DNA of 64,000 nt from contig NZ_JALJRY010000008.1 in NCBI RefSeq assembly GCF_024519455.1, positions 318,132 through 382,131 of the forward strand, in the 5' to 3' direction. A program made the translations under genes and the position numbers. The DNA comes from Streptomyces sp. STR69. GTDB lineage: Bacteria > Actinomycetota > Actinomycetes > Streptomycetales > Streptomycetaceae. This document shows, one piece after another, positions 1 through 7,791 of this stretch. The notes beneath the pieces are model-generated. The model was not told where the DNA came from and did no database searches. It saw only the letters and a list, made by a program, of their open reading frames with translations. Within the stretch, counting starts at the first letter, position 1, and every line of letters starts with the position of its first letter.

Positions 1-1223
1 AACGGCACGAGCTTGAGGTTGAGGGTGATGCCGACCTTGGACAGCTGGGCCTTCATCAGCTCCATGGCGGAGATGTCGGGACCGTAGGAGGAATCACTCG
101 GGGCGGTCAGTTCGATGCTGACATTGCTCTTGCCGGCGGCCTTGAGCAGGGCCACGGCTTTCGCCTGGTCGTGCTGGTACATCGGGTCGGCGGTGGTGGG
201 CGTGATGCCGTACGGGTCCTGGGGCGGGATGGCGTAGCCGAAGCTGGCGGAGCCGCTGCCCAGCGTCTTGATGAGGGTCTCGCGGTCGATGGCGAGGTTG
301 AACGCCTGCCGCACCCTCTTGTCGGCGAGCGGCCCGCTGAGGGTGTTCATGTTGAGCCACAGACTGGAGACGATGGGCCTGTTGGCCTCGGTGACACCGC
401 TGGTGCTCTTGATGTCGCTCACCGTGCGCAGGTCGCGGAAGGACATCAGCTGCACCGAGTTGGAGCGCAGGGAGGCCACCCGGGAGGTCTCGTCGGGGAT
501 GAGCCGGTAGATCACCGTGTCGAGGTACGGCTTCGGCTTGTCCCAGTAGCCCTTGTAGCCGGAGAGCGTGATGGAGATGCCCTTCGACCACTTCTTCAGC
601 GAGAAGGGTCCGGTGCCGTTCTCCGACGTCTTGAGCTGGTCCGCGGTCCGGGACGTCGTCCACTTCTTGCTCATGATGGCCCCGCTCCACGGGCGGGCCA
701 GGAAGTTGTACAGCGACGGCTGAGGCGAGCTGAGCTTGACCTCGACGGTACTGGCGTCCACGGCTGTGACCGTCTTGATCCGGTACTGCTGGGTGTACGG
801 CGACTTCGTCGCAGGATTCACCAGCCGCTCCAGGCTGAAGATCACGTCGTCGGTGGTGAGCTTGGTGCCGTCGTGGAAGGTGACGCCGTCGCGGAGTGTG
901 AAGCGGTGGGTGGTCGCATCCACCTGCTGGTAGCTCTTGGCAAGACCGGGTTTGATCTGGCCCTTGCTGTCCAGGCTCAGCAGGCCCTCGTAGAACTCCG
1001 AGACGATCTGCTGGTCGAAGAACGCCTGGGCCACCTGCGGGTCGAAGCCGACCGTGGGCTCCGCGTCGAGCCCGATGGTGAGGGTTCCTCCCTTGACCGG
1101 CTTCCCGGAGGTGCTGCCGGCCGTGGTGGCCGTACCGCCGCAGGCGGCCAGCAGCAGACCGGCGAATGTGCTGCCGCCGAGTGCCAGCGCGTTTCTGCGC
1201 GTGAAGGTGTGGTTCGTCATCAT
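1..1223 (-). CDS. Peptide/nickel-type ABC transporter substrate-binding lipoprotein (3' end outside window)
   Basis: Extracellular solute-binding protein of the SBP_bac_5 (DppA/OppA) family. The start at 1223 gives MMTNHTFTRRNALALG, a twin-arginine-like RR at residues 9-10, a hydrophobic stretch and a lipobox LLAAC with the lipidated Cys at 28. The body carries the family signature around VTFHDGTKLTTDDVIFSLER. About 407 codons are present; the family usually has 500-550, so the C-terminal quarter lies beyond base 1. It follows the two permease genes on the same strand after a gap of 54 bp, so it is the binding component of that importer. Substrate (peptide or other) is not readable. A methionine two codons before T3 makes the exact start ambiguous by one codon. 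Confidence 0.92.
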   Translation of the reverse strand, partial: MMTNHTFTRRNALALGGSTFAGLLLAACGGTATTAGSTSGKPVKGGTLTIGLDAEPTVGFDPQVAQAFFDQQIVSEFYEGLLSLDSKGQIKPGLAKSYQQVDATTHRFTLRDGVTFHDGTKLTTDDVIFSLERLVNPATKSPYTQQYRIKTVTAVDASTVEVKLSSPQPSLYNFLARPWSGAIMSKKWTTSRTADQLKTSENGTGPFSLKKWSKGISITLSGYKGYWDKPKPYLDTVIYRLIPDETSRVASLRSNSVQLMSFRDLRTVSDIKSTSGVTEANRPIVSSLWLNMNTLSGPLADKRVRQAFNLAIDRETLIKTLGSGSASFGYAIPPQDPYGITPTTADPMYQHDQAKAVALLKAAGKSNVSIELTAPSDSSYGPDISAMELMKAQLSKVGITLNLKLVP

Positions 1224-1277
1224 GACCGCCTGTTTCTCAAGAACGTGAGGGTGAAGTGACGTGGTGCGGGCGCCTGT

Positions 1278-2156
1278 TCAGGGCGTGCGGCGCTTGCCGC
1301 GCGGGTTCAGCTGTTCCTGCAGGCCGTCGGAGATGAGACCGAAGGCCGCCGTGGCGATGGCCAGGGTGATGCCGGGGACGATCACCAGCAGCGGGTCGTC
1401 CTTCATATAGCGCTGGCCCTCGAAGATCATCCGGCCCCAACTGGGCGTCGGCGGCTGGATGCCGAGGCCCAGATAGCTCAGGGACGCCTCGACGAGGACG
1501 CAGGTCGCCGCCGTGTTCGCGTACTGGACGAGCGCGGAGGACAGCACGTTCGGCAGCACATGGCGGACGATGATCACCGGGGTCGGCACCCCGGCGATCC
1601 GGGCCGCCGACACGAAGTCGCGCTCGCGGACGGTGAGCGCCGGGGCCCGCACGATCCGCGAGAAGTACGGGACGAAGATCAGGCCCATGCCCCCGATGAG
1701 GACCCACATGCTAGGGGTGAAGACCGACACCAGCACAAGTGCCAGCAGCACCGCGGGAATGGACATCGCGGTGTCCATCGCCGCCATCAGGACCGCGTCC
1801 AGCCGGCGGGCGTTGTAGCCGGCGACGAGCCCGATGGGGATGCCGATCAGCGCGGCGAGCGTGGTCGCGCCGAAGGCCACCAGAAGGGACTGGCGGGCCG
1901 CGCCGAAGGTCCGGGTGAACAGGTCACGGCCGAGGTTGTCGGTGCCCAGCCAGTGGCTGCCCGAGGGGCCGGTGAGCAGCGAGTCGCTGACGTCCGTCGT
2001 CGCGTAGCGGCCGAAGACGCCGATGACCAGGGACAGCAGCACCATCCCGCCGAGGACGCAGACACCCGTGGTCAGCGTCGCGTTCCAGCCGAGGCGCGGC
2101 CTGCGCCGGCGCGCCGCGGGGACGGTGACGGCGGGCGCGGTGGATTCAACCGTCAC
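1278..2156 (-). CDS. ABC transporter permease, DppC/OppC type
   Basis: 292-residue inner-membrane permease. The N-terminus has the short basic cytoplasmic region (ARRRRPRLGW) and first membrane segment typical of OppC-type proteins, then a periplasmic loop with the conserved LGTDNLGRD motif (residues about 70-78). The binding-protein-dependent transport domain follows with about five helices and the EAA loop (SAARIAGVPTPVIIVRHVLPN). The GTG start at 2156 overlaps the end of the DppB-type gene by 11 bp, implying translational coupling and heteromeric pairing with it. No ATPase gene is visible in the window; it may lie beyond base 1. Confidence 0.93.
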   Translation of the reverse strand: MTVESTAPAVTVPAARRRRPRLGWNATLTTGVCVLGGMVLLSLVIGVFGRYATTDVSDSLLTGPSGSHWLGTDNLGRDLFTRTFGAARQSLLVAFGATTLAALIGIPIGLVAGYNARRLDAVLMAAMDTAMSIPAVLLALVLVSVFTPSMWVLIGGMGLIFVPYFSRIVRAPALTVRERDFVSAARIAGVPTPVIIVRHVLPNVLSSALVQYANTAATCVLVEASLSYLGLGIQPPTPSWGRMIFEGQRYMKDDPLLVIVPGITLAIATAAFGLISDGLQEQLNPRGKRRTP

Positions 2157-3108
2157 GGCGTGCTCCTGTCGTCCGGATACGGGGGTCGATGAGGGGATAG
2201 ACCAGGTCGGTCAGCAGGTTGATCAGCACGTAGGAGGCACCGAGGGCGAGGATCGCGCCCTGGATCACCGTGAAGTCGTGCTGGGTGATGGAGTTGACGA
2301 TCAGCGAACCGAGGCCGGGGAGCGCGAAGACCTGCTCGATGATCACGGTGCCGCCGACGAGCACTCCGAGCTGGAGCCCGCCGGCGGTGACCACCGGTAC
2401 CAGCGCGTTGCGCAGCGCGTGCCGCAGCATCAGCCGCCGTCGCCCCGCGCCCTTCGCCGCCGCCGTCCGCATGAAGTCCTGGCCCTCGACGTCGAGGACG
2501 GCGGCCCGCATGTACCGGCAGAGGGTCGCGCCGAACGGGATGCCCAGGGCGACGGCGGGGAGCAGCAGCACCTGGAGGTTGAGCAGCGGATCCTGCGAGA
2601 ACGGCACGAAGGAGAACAGCGGCCAGGTCGGTGCCAGGGTGCTGAACAGGAGGACCATGACCGTACCGACCACGAAGGGCGGGACGGAGAGCCCGAGGAA
2701 CGCGGCGCTGTTGACCGCGCGGTCCCTGGCGCGCCCCTGGTGCATGGCCGACCAGATGCCCGCCGGAATGCCCCACAGGACCGCGATCACCGCCGCGTAG
2801 ACGGCGAGTTCCAGGCTCACCGGGAGGCGGGCGGCGACCTGTGCGCCGACGCTCTGTCCGTCCAGCAGGGACGAACCGAGGTCGCCCCGGACGGCGTGCC
2901 CGATCCAGGTCAGGTACTGCGACCACACGGGCTGGTCGAGCCCCAGTTGGTGGGTGATCTGGGCGCGCAGCTGGGGAGTCGAGTCCTGGCCGGCGATCAG
3001 GGTCGCCGGGTCACCGGGGACCAGGTGCGCCAGGGCGAACACGATGGCGCTGAGGCAGAGGACCACCGCGAGCGAGCGGACCAGACGGATCGAGAGGTAG
3101 CGCAGCAC
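2146..3108 (-). CDS. ABC transporter permease, DppB/OppB type
   Basis: 320-residue permease. The frame stays open far upstream, but the GTG at 3108 is preceded by GGGAGA and begins LRYLSIRLVRSLAVVL, the classic first helix of DppB proteins. It continues with HLVPGDPA and LGLDQPVWSQYLTWI, both family hallmarks, then five further helices and an EAA loop (FMRTAAAKGAGRRRLMLRHALRN). It starts 11 bp after the amidohydrolase stop and overlaps the DppC-type gene, so amidohydrolase, permeases and binding protein form one minus-strand operon. Confidence 0.93.
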   Translation of the reverse strand: MLRYLSIRLVRSLAVVLCLSAIVFALAHLVPGDPATLIAGQDSTPQLRAQITHQLGLDQPVWSQYLTWIGHAVRGDLGSSLLDGQSVGAQVAARLPVSLELAVYAAVIAVLWGIPAGIWSAMHQGRARDRAVNSAAFLGLSVPPFVVGTVMVLLFSTLAPTWPLFSFVPFSQDPLLNLQVLLLPAVALGIPFGATLCRYMRAAVLDVEGQDFMRTAAAKGAGRRRLMLRHALRNALVPVVTAGGLQLGVLVGGTVIIEQVFALPGLGSLIVNSITQHDFTVIQGAILALGASYVLINLLTDLVYPLIDPRIRTTGARRDG

Positions 3109-3119
3109 TGGATCTCTCC

Positions 3120-4460
3120 CTAGATCGCGACGGCGGGTGCCGACGCCCGGGCCGTCGTCGGGCGGTCCGGATCGGAGGAAGTACGGTGTCGCGAGGCCAG
3201 CGCGCCGGGCACGGCCTCGGCCGCGTTCGGGTCGAACGCCCGGCCCTCGCGGAACACCGCGCGCAGCCGGCGCCGGTCGGCGAGCACACTCAGGTCGGCG
3301 AGCGGGTCGCCGTCCACCAGCAGCAGGTCCGCCCACTTGCCCGGCGCGACCGTCCCCGTCCGGGCACCGAGCCCGAGGGCCTCGGCGGCGGCCGAGGTCG
3401 CCGCGACCAGGACCTCGGCCGGAGTCATGCCGATCTGCTCGTGCAGCAGTTGCAGTTCGCGGGCGTGGTTCCCGAAACGCATCGTGTTGGAGGAGTCGCT
3501 GCCCGCGATGATCCGCACTCCGGCCCGATGGGCCCGGCGCACCGACGCCAGCCGGCGCTCGCGCAGCAGCTCCGCCTTGTCCAACTGCTCGGCGACCAGC
3601 CCGCGTTCGGCCCCGTGCTCCGTCATGAACTCGCTGATCGACAGGGTCGGGCACAGGAACGTGCCTTGCCCGAGCATCAGCTCCACGAGATCCTCGTCGA
3701 GGTCGGAGCCGTGCTCCAGGGTGTCCACCCCGGCGACCAGCGCCGCCGTGATCCCGGCCCGCGTGTGTGCGTGGGCCGCCACCCGCAGGTCCAGGGCGTG
3801 TGCCTCGTCGACGATCGCGTCGATCTCGGCGTCCGTGTAGTTGCGCCACCCGGTCTTGTCGCCGACGGAGAGCGTGCCACCGCTGGTGCAGATCTTGATC
3901 AGGTCCACGCCCATCCGGGCGTACTCCCGGACCCGCTTGCGGCACTCGTCCGCGCCGTCCGCCGGCGGCCACATGCGCTTCTCGTCGAGGGTGGCCGGAC
4001 AGAACATGTCGCCGTGCCCCGCCGTCATGCCCACGAGCCCCGAGGCGACGACCCGCGCCCCGTCGAGGACGTGCTCGTCCATCACATGCTTGACGGCCAC
4101 CTCGGGCAGCGAGCCCGCGGTGTCCCGGACCGTGGTGAAACCCGACCGCAGCGCCTCACGGGCGTTGGCCGCGGCATGCAGGGTCTGTTCCTCCGTCGAG
4201 GTCAGCATGTTCCACAGCCGCACGTCCTGCGGCCGGGTGCCCGCGTTGGACCGCAGATGCACATGGCAGTCGATGAGTCCGGGCAGCAGGGTCGTCCCCC
4301 GCAGGTCGTACACCGTGTCCGACGGGTGTGTCGCCACCGTGTCCGTGGCACCCACCTCGGCGATCACGGCGCCGTCGATCACCACGGCCATGTCGGTCCG
4401 TGCGGCACCTCCGGTGCCGTCGACCAACGTCATTCCCGCCAGGACTGTTCGCTCCGTCAT
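3120..4460 (-). CDS. Metal-dependent amidohydrolase (imidazolonepropionase/prolidase-like)
   Basis: 446-residue TIM-barrel amidohydrolase. Visible metal or catalytic residues: H66 and H68 in CHVH, K189 in LIKICTSGG (carboxylated-Lys position), H230/H232 in HAH, H250 in LEHGS and D322 in GSDSSN, all in family order. The closest functional groups are Xaa-Pro dipeptidases and related cyclic-amide or dipeptide hydrolases. No signal peptide, so it acts in the cytoplasm. It is first in an operon with a peptide-type ABC importer, which suggests it hydrolyses the imported compound. The last ~25 residues are an unstructured Ala/Pro/Arg tail. Exact substrate not determinable. Confidence 0.9.
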   Translation of the reverse strand: MTERTVLAGMTLVDGTGGAARTDMAVVIDGAVIAEVGATDTVATHPSDTVYDLRGTTLLPGLIDCHVHLRSNAGTRPQDVRLWNMLTSTEEQTLHAAANAREALRSGFTTVRDTAGSLPEVAVKHVMDEHVLDGARVVASGLVGMTAGHGDMFCPATLDEKRMWPPADGADECRKRVREYARMGVDLIKICTSGGTLSVGDKTGWRNYTDAEIDAIVDEAHALDLRVAAHAHTRAGITAALVAGVDTLEHGSDLDEDLVELMLGQGTFLCPTLSISEFMTEHGAERGLVAEQLDKAELLRERRLASVRRAHRAGVRIIAGSDSSNTMRFGNHARELQLLHEQIGMTPAEVLVAATSAAAEALGLGARTGTVAPGKWADLLLVDGDPLADLSVLADRRRLRAVFREGRAFDPNAAEAVPGALASRHRTSSDPDRPTTARASAPAVAI

Positions 4461-4564
4461 AAGACCGTGTTCACTCCTCTCCGTGGGACTGGTACAGAGG
4501 AGTGTGGGGCGGTGGTGATGTCACCGTGTTCCGGTGCAGCTTTCGCTTGGAATTCACAAGGGAC

Positions 4565-4608
4565 GCGCAGGATTGCGCCACCCCTGGAAGCGCAGATTTG
4601 CGCCACCC
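4565..4608. repeat. Two direct copies of a 19-bp palindromic box upstream of the amidohydrolase operon
   Basis: GCGCAGGATTGCGCCACCC (4565-4583) and GCGCAGATTTGCGCCACCC (4590-4608) match at 17 of 19 positions and are 25 bp apart. Each contains a perfect inverted repeat GCGCA-N4-TGCGC followed by CACCC. They lie 105-148 bp upstream of the amidohydrolase start and just beyond the end of the ferredoxin gene, a natural place for an operator controlling the amidohydrolase-ABC operon. No adjacent regulator is assigned to it. Confidence 0.6.
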
Positions 4609-4616
4609 GCACCGGC

Positions 4617-4937
4617 TCACAGACCGCTCACGAACGCCGTGTCGGCGCCCACCGGACCCAGGGCGGTAGCCCCGCCGGGAGTGCCCAGCGGGGCCGTACG
4701 GCCGGACAGGGGCTCCTCGAAGAAGCGGCGGTTGTCGGCGCGGTGCTCCGGGTCGGCGAGCCGGTCGACGGTGATCGCCTGCTCGGGGCAGGCCGTCTCG
4801 CAGGCGCCGCAGTCGATGCACTCCACCGGGTTGATGTAGAGCTTGCGCTCGCCCTCGTAGATGCAGTCGACCGGGCACTCCTCCATGCAGGACCGGTCCA
4901 TGATGTCGACGCAGGCCGATCCGATGACGTAGGCCAT
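4617..4937 (-). CDS. 7Fe ferredoxin ([3Fe-4S][4Fe-4S])
   Basis: 106-residue ferredoxin of the actinobacterial FdxA type. Cysteines at 9, 17 and 50 fit the [3Fe-4S] cluster; 21, 40, 43 and 46 fit the [4Fe-4S] cluster; C25 is the usual free cysteine. The C-terminal extension ending in PLGTPGGATALGPVG is shared with mycobacterial FdxA. It starts 2 bp after the reductase stop, so the two are co-transcribed. By position it could carry electrons from the reductase to the Rieske oxygenase 6 kb away, although Rieske systems more often use [2Fe-2S] ferredoxins; that partnership is inference. Confidence 0.92.
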   Translation of the reverse strand: MAYVIGSACVDIMDRSCMEECPVDCIYEGERKLYINPVECIDCGACETACPEQAITVDRLADPEHRADNRRFFEEPLSGRTAPLGTPGGATALGPVGADTAFVSGL

Positions 4938-4939
4938 GA

Positions 4940-5953
4940 CTAGCTCTCCTTCTCGGTGGAATGCCCGGGGAACAGCGCTGCCTCCGGGTCGATGACGGTG
5001 GCCGCGTTGTTCACGGCTGTGGCGGCCTCGCCGAAGCCGACCGAGATCAGCCGGACCTTGCCCGGGTAGTCGGTGATGTCGCCGGCGGCGAACACGCGGG
5101 GGAGGTTGGTGGACATACGGGTGTCCACGGCGATCCGCCGGGCCTGGAGTTCCAGTCCCCAGGTCTGGAGCGGACCCAGATCGGCGAGGAAACCGAGGGC
5201 GGCGACGACGGTCCGGGCGGGCAGCACCCGGGTCGTCTTCTCGACCCGGTGCCGCACCTCGACCCGCTCGACCCCCGACTCGCCGTGCAGGGCGCTCACT
5301 TCGGAGTCGGTGACGACCTCGACGCCGAGCGCGCGCACCTTCTCCACGCTCGCCGCGTGCGCCCGGAAACGGGCGTTGCGGTGGACGAGGGTGACGGACC
5401 GGGCGATCGGGGCGAGCAGCGCCGCCCAGTCGAAGGCGCTGTCACCGCCGCCGACGACGACCACGTCGTGGTCGGTGTGCTCGGCCGGGTTCGGTACGAA
5501 GTACACCTGCCCGCGCCCGAGATAGGCCTCCCCCGCAGGCAGCGGCCTGGGCGTGAACGTCCCCACCCCGCCCGTGATCACAACCGCCCCCGCCCGTACG
5601 ACGGTTCCCCGGTCGGTGCGGACGAGGGGGTGACCGTCGCGGTCGTGGGCCAGTTCCTCGGCCCGTTCTCCCAGGAGGTAGCGGACGTCGTACGGCGCGG
5701 CCTGCGCGACGAGGTTGTCGACCAGGTCGCGACCGCGCACCGAGGGGAACCCGGCGATGTCGAAGATGGGCTTCTCCGGGTACATGGCGCTGATCTGGCC
5801 GCCGCACTGGGGCAGTACGTCCATGACCGTGACGCGCAGTCCGCGGAAGCCCGCATAGTAGGCGCCGTAGAGGCCGGAAGGGCCGGCGCCGATGATCAGG
5901 ATGTCGGTCTCGATCACCGGTGACTCGACCGGCTCGTGAAGATGAACGCTCAT
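4940..5953 (-). CDS. Ferredoxin-NADP+ reductase, thioredoxin-reductase-like type
   Basis: 337-residue flavoenzyme. FAD-binding GAGPSG at 22-27, NADP-binding GGGDSA at 168-173 and the C-terminal second FAD contact VFAAGDITDYPGKVRLIS. It lacks the redox CxxC of thioredoxin reductase, and the CGGQISAMYPEKPIFDIAGFP segment is typical of YumC-type FNRs, so it is called an FNR. It is immediately upstream of the ferredoxin gene. Its promoter region holds one copy of the island's recurring operator box, linking this electron-transfer pair to the Rieske operon. Confidence 0.92.
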   Translation of the reverse strand: MSVHLHEPVESPVIETDILIIGAGPSGLYGAYYAGFRGLRVTVMDVLPQCGGQISAMYPEKPIFDIAGFPSVRGRDLVDNLVAQAAPYDVRYLLGERAEELAHDRDGHPLVRTDRGTVVRAGAVVITGGVGTFTPRPLPAGEAYLGRGQVYFVPNPAEHTDHDVVVVGGGDSAFDWAALLAPIARSVTLVHRNARFRAHAASVEKVRALGVEVVTDSEVSALHGESGVERVEVRHRVEKTTRVLPARTVVAALGFLADLGPLQTWGLELQARRIAVDTRMSTNLPRVFAAGDITDYPGKVRLISVGFGEAATAVNNAATVIDPEAALFPGHSTEKES

Positions 5954-5980
5954 GGTTCAGGAGCGTAGGAACGGGTGACC

Positions 5981-6010
5981 CTCCGCCCAATGGAACCGGT
6001 CCGGCTGCCG
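5981..6010. promoter_or_regulatory. Island operator box, copy C (before ferredoxin reductase)
   Basis: Read on the plus strand the segment begins CTCCGCCCAATGGAACCGG and continues TCCGGCTG; it matches copy B (17148-17178) in blocks of 9, 5, 6 and 3 bases with three single-base indels. Read towards the reductase gene it ends in TTGGGCGGA about 28 nt before the start codon, nearly the same spacing as copy B has to its gene. This is the weakest of the four copies. Confidence 0.5.
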
Positions 6011-6021
6011 GGACGCCCAGG

Positions 6022-6414
6022 TCAGACGAGGGCGAGTTCGACCGTTCCCGTCACACACGGGGTGCCGTCGTCCTTGACGACGGCCACGTCCAGGGACACC
6101 CGGGCACCCTCCACCGCGCGCACGGTCGCGGTCCAGGTGAGTGGTTCACCGGCCACGGCGGTCGTACGGTTGCGCCAACTCACCGTCTCAAGACGGGAGT
6201 TCGGCCCGGCCCACGCCAACGCGTACCGGGTGAGGGTCTCGCTGTGCAGGGTGGACTGTACGACGACGTCCGGGAAGCCCTCCGAGGCGGCGAAGCCGGC
6301 GTCGTAGTGGATGCGGTGGGAGTTCCAGGACACGGCGCTGAAGCGGAAGAGCTGGACCGTGCTGTGCTGGTACCGCTGTGGCGGGCAACTGTCGCCGGCG
6401 ACCGGCGTGCTCAT
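6022..6414 (-). CDS. MaoC/HTD2-type dehydratase, small subunit (pair 1)
   Basis: 130-residue single hotdog domain. The motif WNSHRIHYDAGFA (about residues 30-42) is the active-site region of HTD2/mesaconyl-CoA hydratase-like enzymes, in which the conserved Asp/His hydrate an enoyl thioester. The frame is open further upstream, but the ATG at 6414 overlaps the TGA of the neighbouring FAS1-like dehydratase as ATGA, the normal arrangement for split two-subunit dehydratases. The expected reaction is reversible hydration of an enoyl-CoA in side-chain or ring-product catabolism. Paralogous to the gene at 16189-16596. Confidence 0.85.
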   Translation of the reverse strand: MSTPVAGDSCPPQRYQHSTVQLFRFSAVSWNSHRIHYDAGFAASEGFPDVVVQSTLHSETLTRYALAWAGPNSRLETVSWRNRTTAVAGEPLTWTATVRAVEGARVSLDVAVVKDDGTPCVTGTVELALV

Positions 6415-6932
6415 GCGGCTCCAGCGGGGTCGAGGGCCTCCTGGACGACGATCGTCTCGTCCACGGCGGTCAGTTCGGTACCGTCCGCCGTCGTGAAGCG
6501 GGTGGTGAGGCCCAGCAGGACGAACGGGCCGGAGCGGCCCTGCTTGCGTTCGGCGGAGGTGACCGCGCGGGAGGCGGTGACCCGGCTGCCCGCGACCGGG
6601 GCCCGCAGCAGCCGTACCCTCTGCCCGCCGTGCACCTGGCGGACCGGCAGGCCCTCGGTGCACGGTGACTCGCGGGCGGCCAGTCCGTCCGGCCTCAACT
6701 CCCCTTCGGGCGGCCCGTCTTCCCAGCTCATGGTGGCCGCGAGGAACAGCGCGGGAGCCTCCACGGGCGCGCCCGCCGCGTCCTGTTCGCGGGCGCGGCG
6801 GATGTAGCCGGCGTCGTTGAGCGCGGCGGCGTACCGGCAGAAGTCCTTGACGGTCATCGTGCCGCAGTCCTCGTCCTCCCAGTGGCCGACCAAGCTCCGG
6901 GCCCGGGCCAGCACCTCGTCCAGGGCGCTCAC
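6411..6932 (-). CDS. FAS1-like dehydratase (N-terminal MaoC) domain protein, large subunit (pair 1)
   Basis: 173-residue hotdog protein. It resembles the N-terminal half of HTD2 and mesaconyl-CoA hydratases: an N-terminal helix (RARSLVGHWE), then LRPDGLA, a HGGQRVRLLRAPVAGSRV strand pair and the VTSAERKQGRSGPFVLL segment characteristic of the family. It shares these blocks with the protein at 16593-17078, so the two are paralogues. GTG start at 6932 overlaps the IclR stop (GTGA); its own stop overlaps the small subunit start (ATGA). It is probably the non-catalytic or CoA-binding partner of the small subunit. Confidence 0.85.
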   Translation of the reverse strand: MSALDEVLARARSLVGHWEDEDCGTMTVKDFCRYAAALNDAGYIRRAREQDAAGAPVEAPALFLAATMSWEDGPPEGELRPDGLAARESPCTEGLPVRQVHGGQRVRLLRAPVAGSRVTASRAVTSAERKQGRSGPFVLLGLTTRFTTADGTELTAVDETIVVQEALDPAGAA

Positions 6933-7744
6933 AGGGCCGACCGCAGCGCCCGGCCGATGCCAAGGCCCGCGGTGCGCAGCGCGCTCGCGTGCGCGGCGGC
7001 GTCCACCCGGTAGGTCGGCGCGGTGATCGACAGGGCGCCGGCGAGCGTGTTCTGCCGCCCGAAGACCGGCACCGCCATGCTCATGTAACCGAGTCTGACC
7101 TCCTCCGCCTCGGTCGCGAGGCGCTCCTCCCGGATCCGCTCCACCTGGGCGCGCAGCCGTCCGGGCGAGGTGATGGTGTGCCGGGTGAACGGTTTCAGCC
7201 CGTTCCTGACCACCTCACCGAACAGGGCGGCCGGGGAGAAGGCCAGGATCGCCTTGCCCGTGGCGGTGCAGTAGAGCGGGAGCCGCCCCGCCACCCGGGA
7301 CTCCTCGCTCAGGCCCCGGTGCGGCAGGATCTTCTCCAGATAGACGACGTCGAGACCGTCGTGGATCGCGAAGTGGATCGTCTCCTGCGTGGCCAGCAGC
7401 AGATCCTCCATGTACGGCTGGGCCACCTCGCGCAGGATCCGCTGCCGGTGCACCCGCTGCCCGATCTCGAAGAGCCTGAGGCCGAGCCGGTAGTCGCACC
7501 CCGCCCGCTCCAACAGCCCCCAGACGACCAGCTCTTGGCACAGCCGGTGCACGGTGGCCTTCGCGACTCCCGTACGGCGCACCAGATCCGCGAGGGAGAG
7601 CGACTCGTCGTCGACGGTGAACGCCTCCAGGATTGGTCGCACCTTGCCCAGGACGGAGTTCATCGAGTCCGGCCCCAGGGACGGTCCGGTCGCGGGAGGC
7701 GGGGGAGCGGGGGCCACGGCGCGGGCGATCGGGACGACGGTCAT
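6929..7744 (-). CDS. IclR-family transcriptional regulator
   Basis: 271 residues from the ATG at 7744, which has GAGG eight bases upstream; a GTG three codons earlier (7753) is possible. Winged helix-turn-helix at about residues 32-85 (LSLADLVRRTGVAKATVHRLCQEL), then the IclR effector domain (YLEKILPHRG, LYCTATGKAILAF, RVDAAAHASALR). IclR proteins commonly control aromatic and acid catabolism by sensing a pathway intermediate. It lies inside the long Rieske operon, between the alpha/beta hydrolase and the dehydratase pair, which makes it the best candidate for binding the recurring box of this island. That assignment is inference. Confidence 0.9.
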   Translation of the reverse strand: MTVVPIARAVAPAPPPPATGPSLGPDSMNSVLGKVRPILEAFTVDDESLSLADLVRRTGVAKATVHRLCQELVVWGLLERAGCDYRLGLRLFEIGQRVHRQRILREVAQPYMEDLLLATQETIHFAIHDGLDVVYLEKILPHRGLSEESRVAGRLPLYCTATGKAILAFSPAALFGEVVRNGLKPFTRHTITSPGRLRAQVERIREERLATEAEEVRLGYMSMAVPVFGRQNTLAGALSITAPTYRVDAAAHASALRTAGLGIGRALRSAL

Positions 7745-7753
7745 GGCAGACAC

Positions 7754-7791
7754 CTCACGATCAGGGGTTACGGCTGGAATCTCACGATCAG
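7754..7791. repeat. Direct repeat of CTCACGATCAG before the IclR gene
   Basis: CTCACGATCAG occurs at 7754-7764 and 7781-7791, 27 bp apart, in the short gap between the alpha/beta hydrolase stop and the IclR start; the second copy covers the hydrolase stop codon. It could be an autoregulatory half-site pair or a chance repeat around a stop codon. Confidence 0.35.

Noticed and set aside
3109..3972. Extension of the DppB-type permease frame into the amidohydrolase gene
   Set aside because: The extension is a shifted-frame shadow of the amidohydrolase; the GTG at 3108 has a ribosome site and starts the typical first helix.
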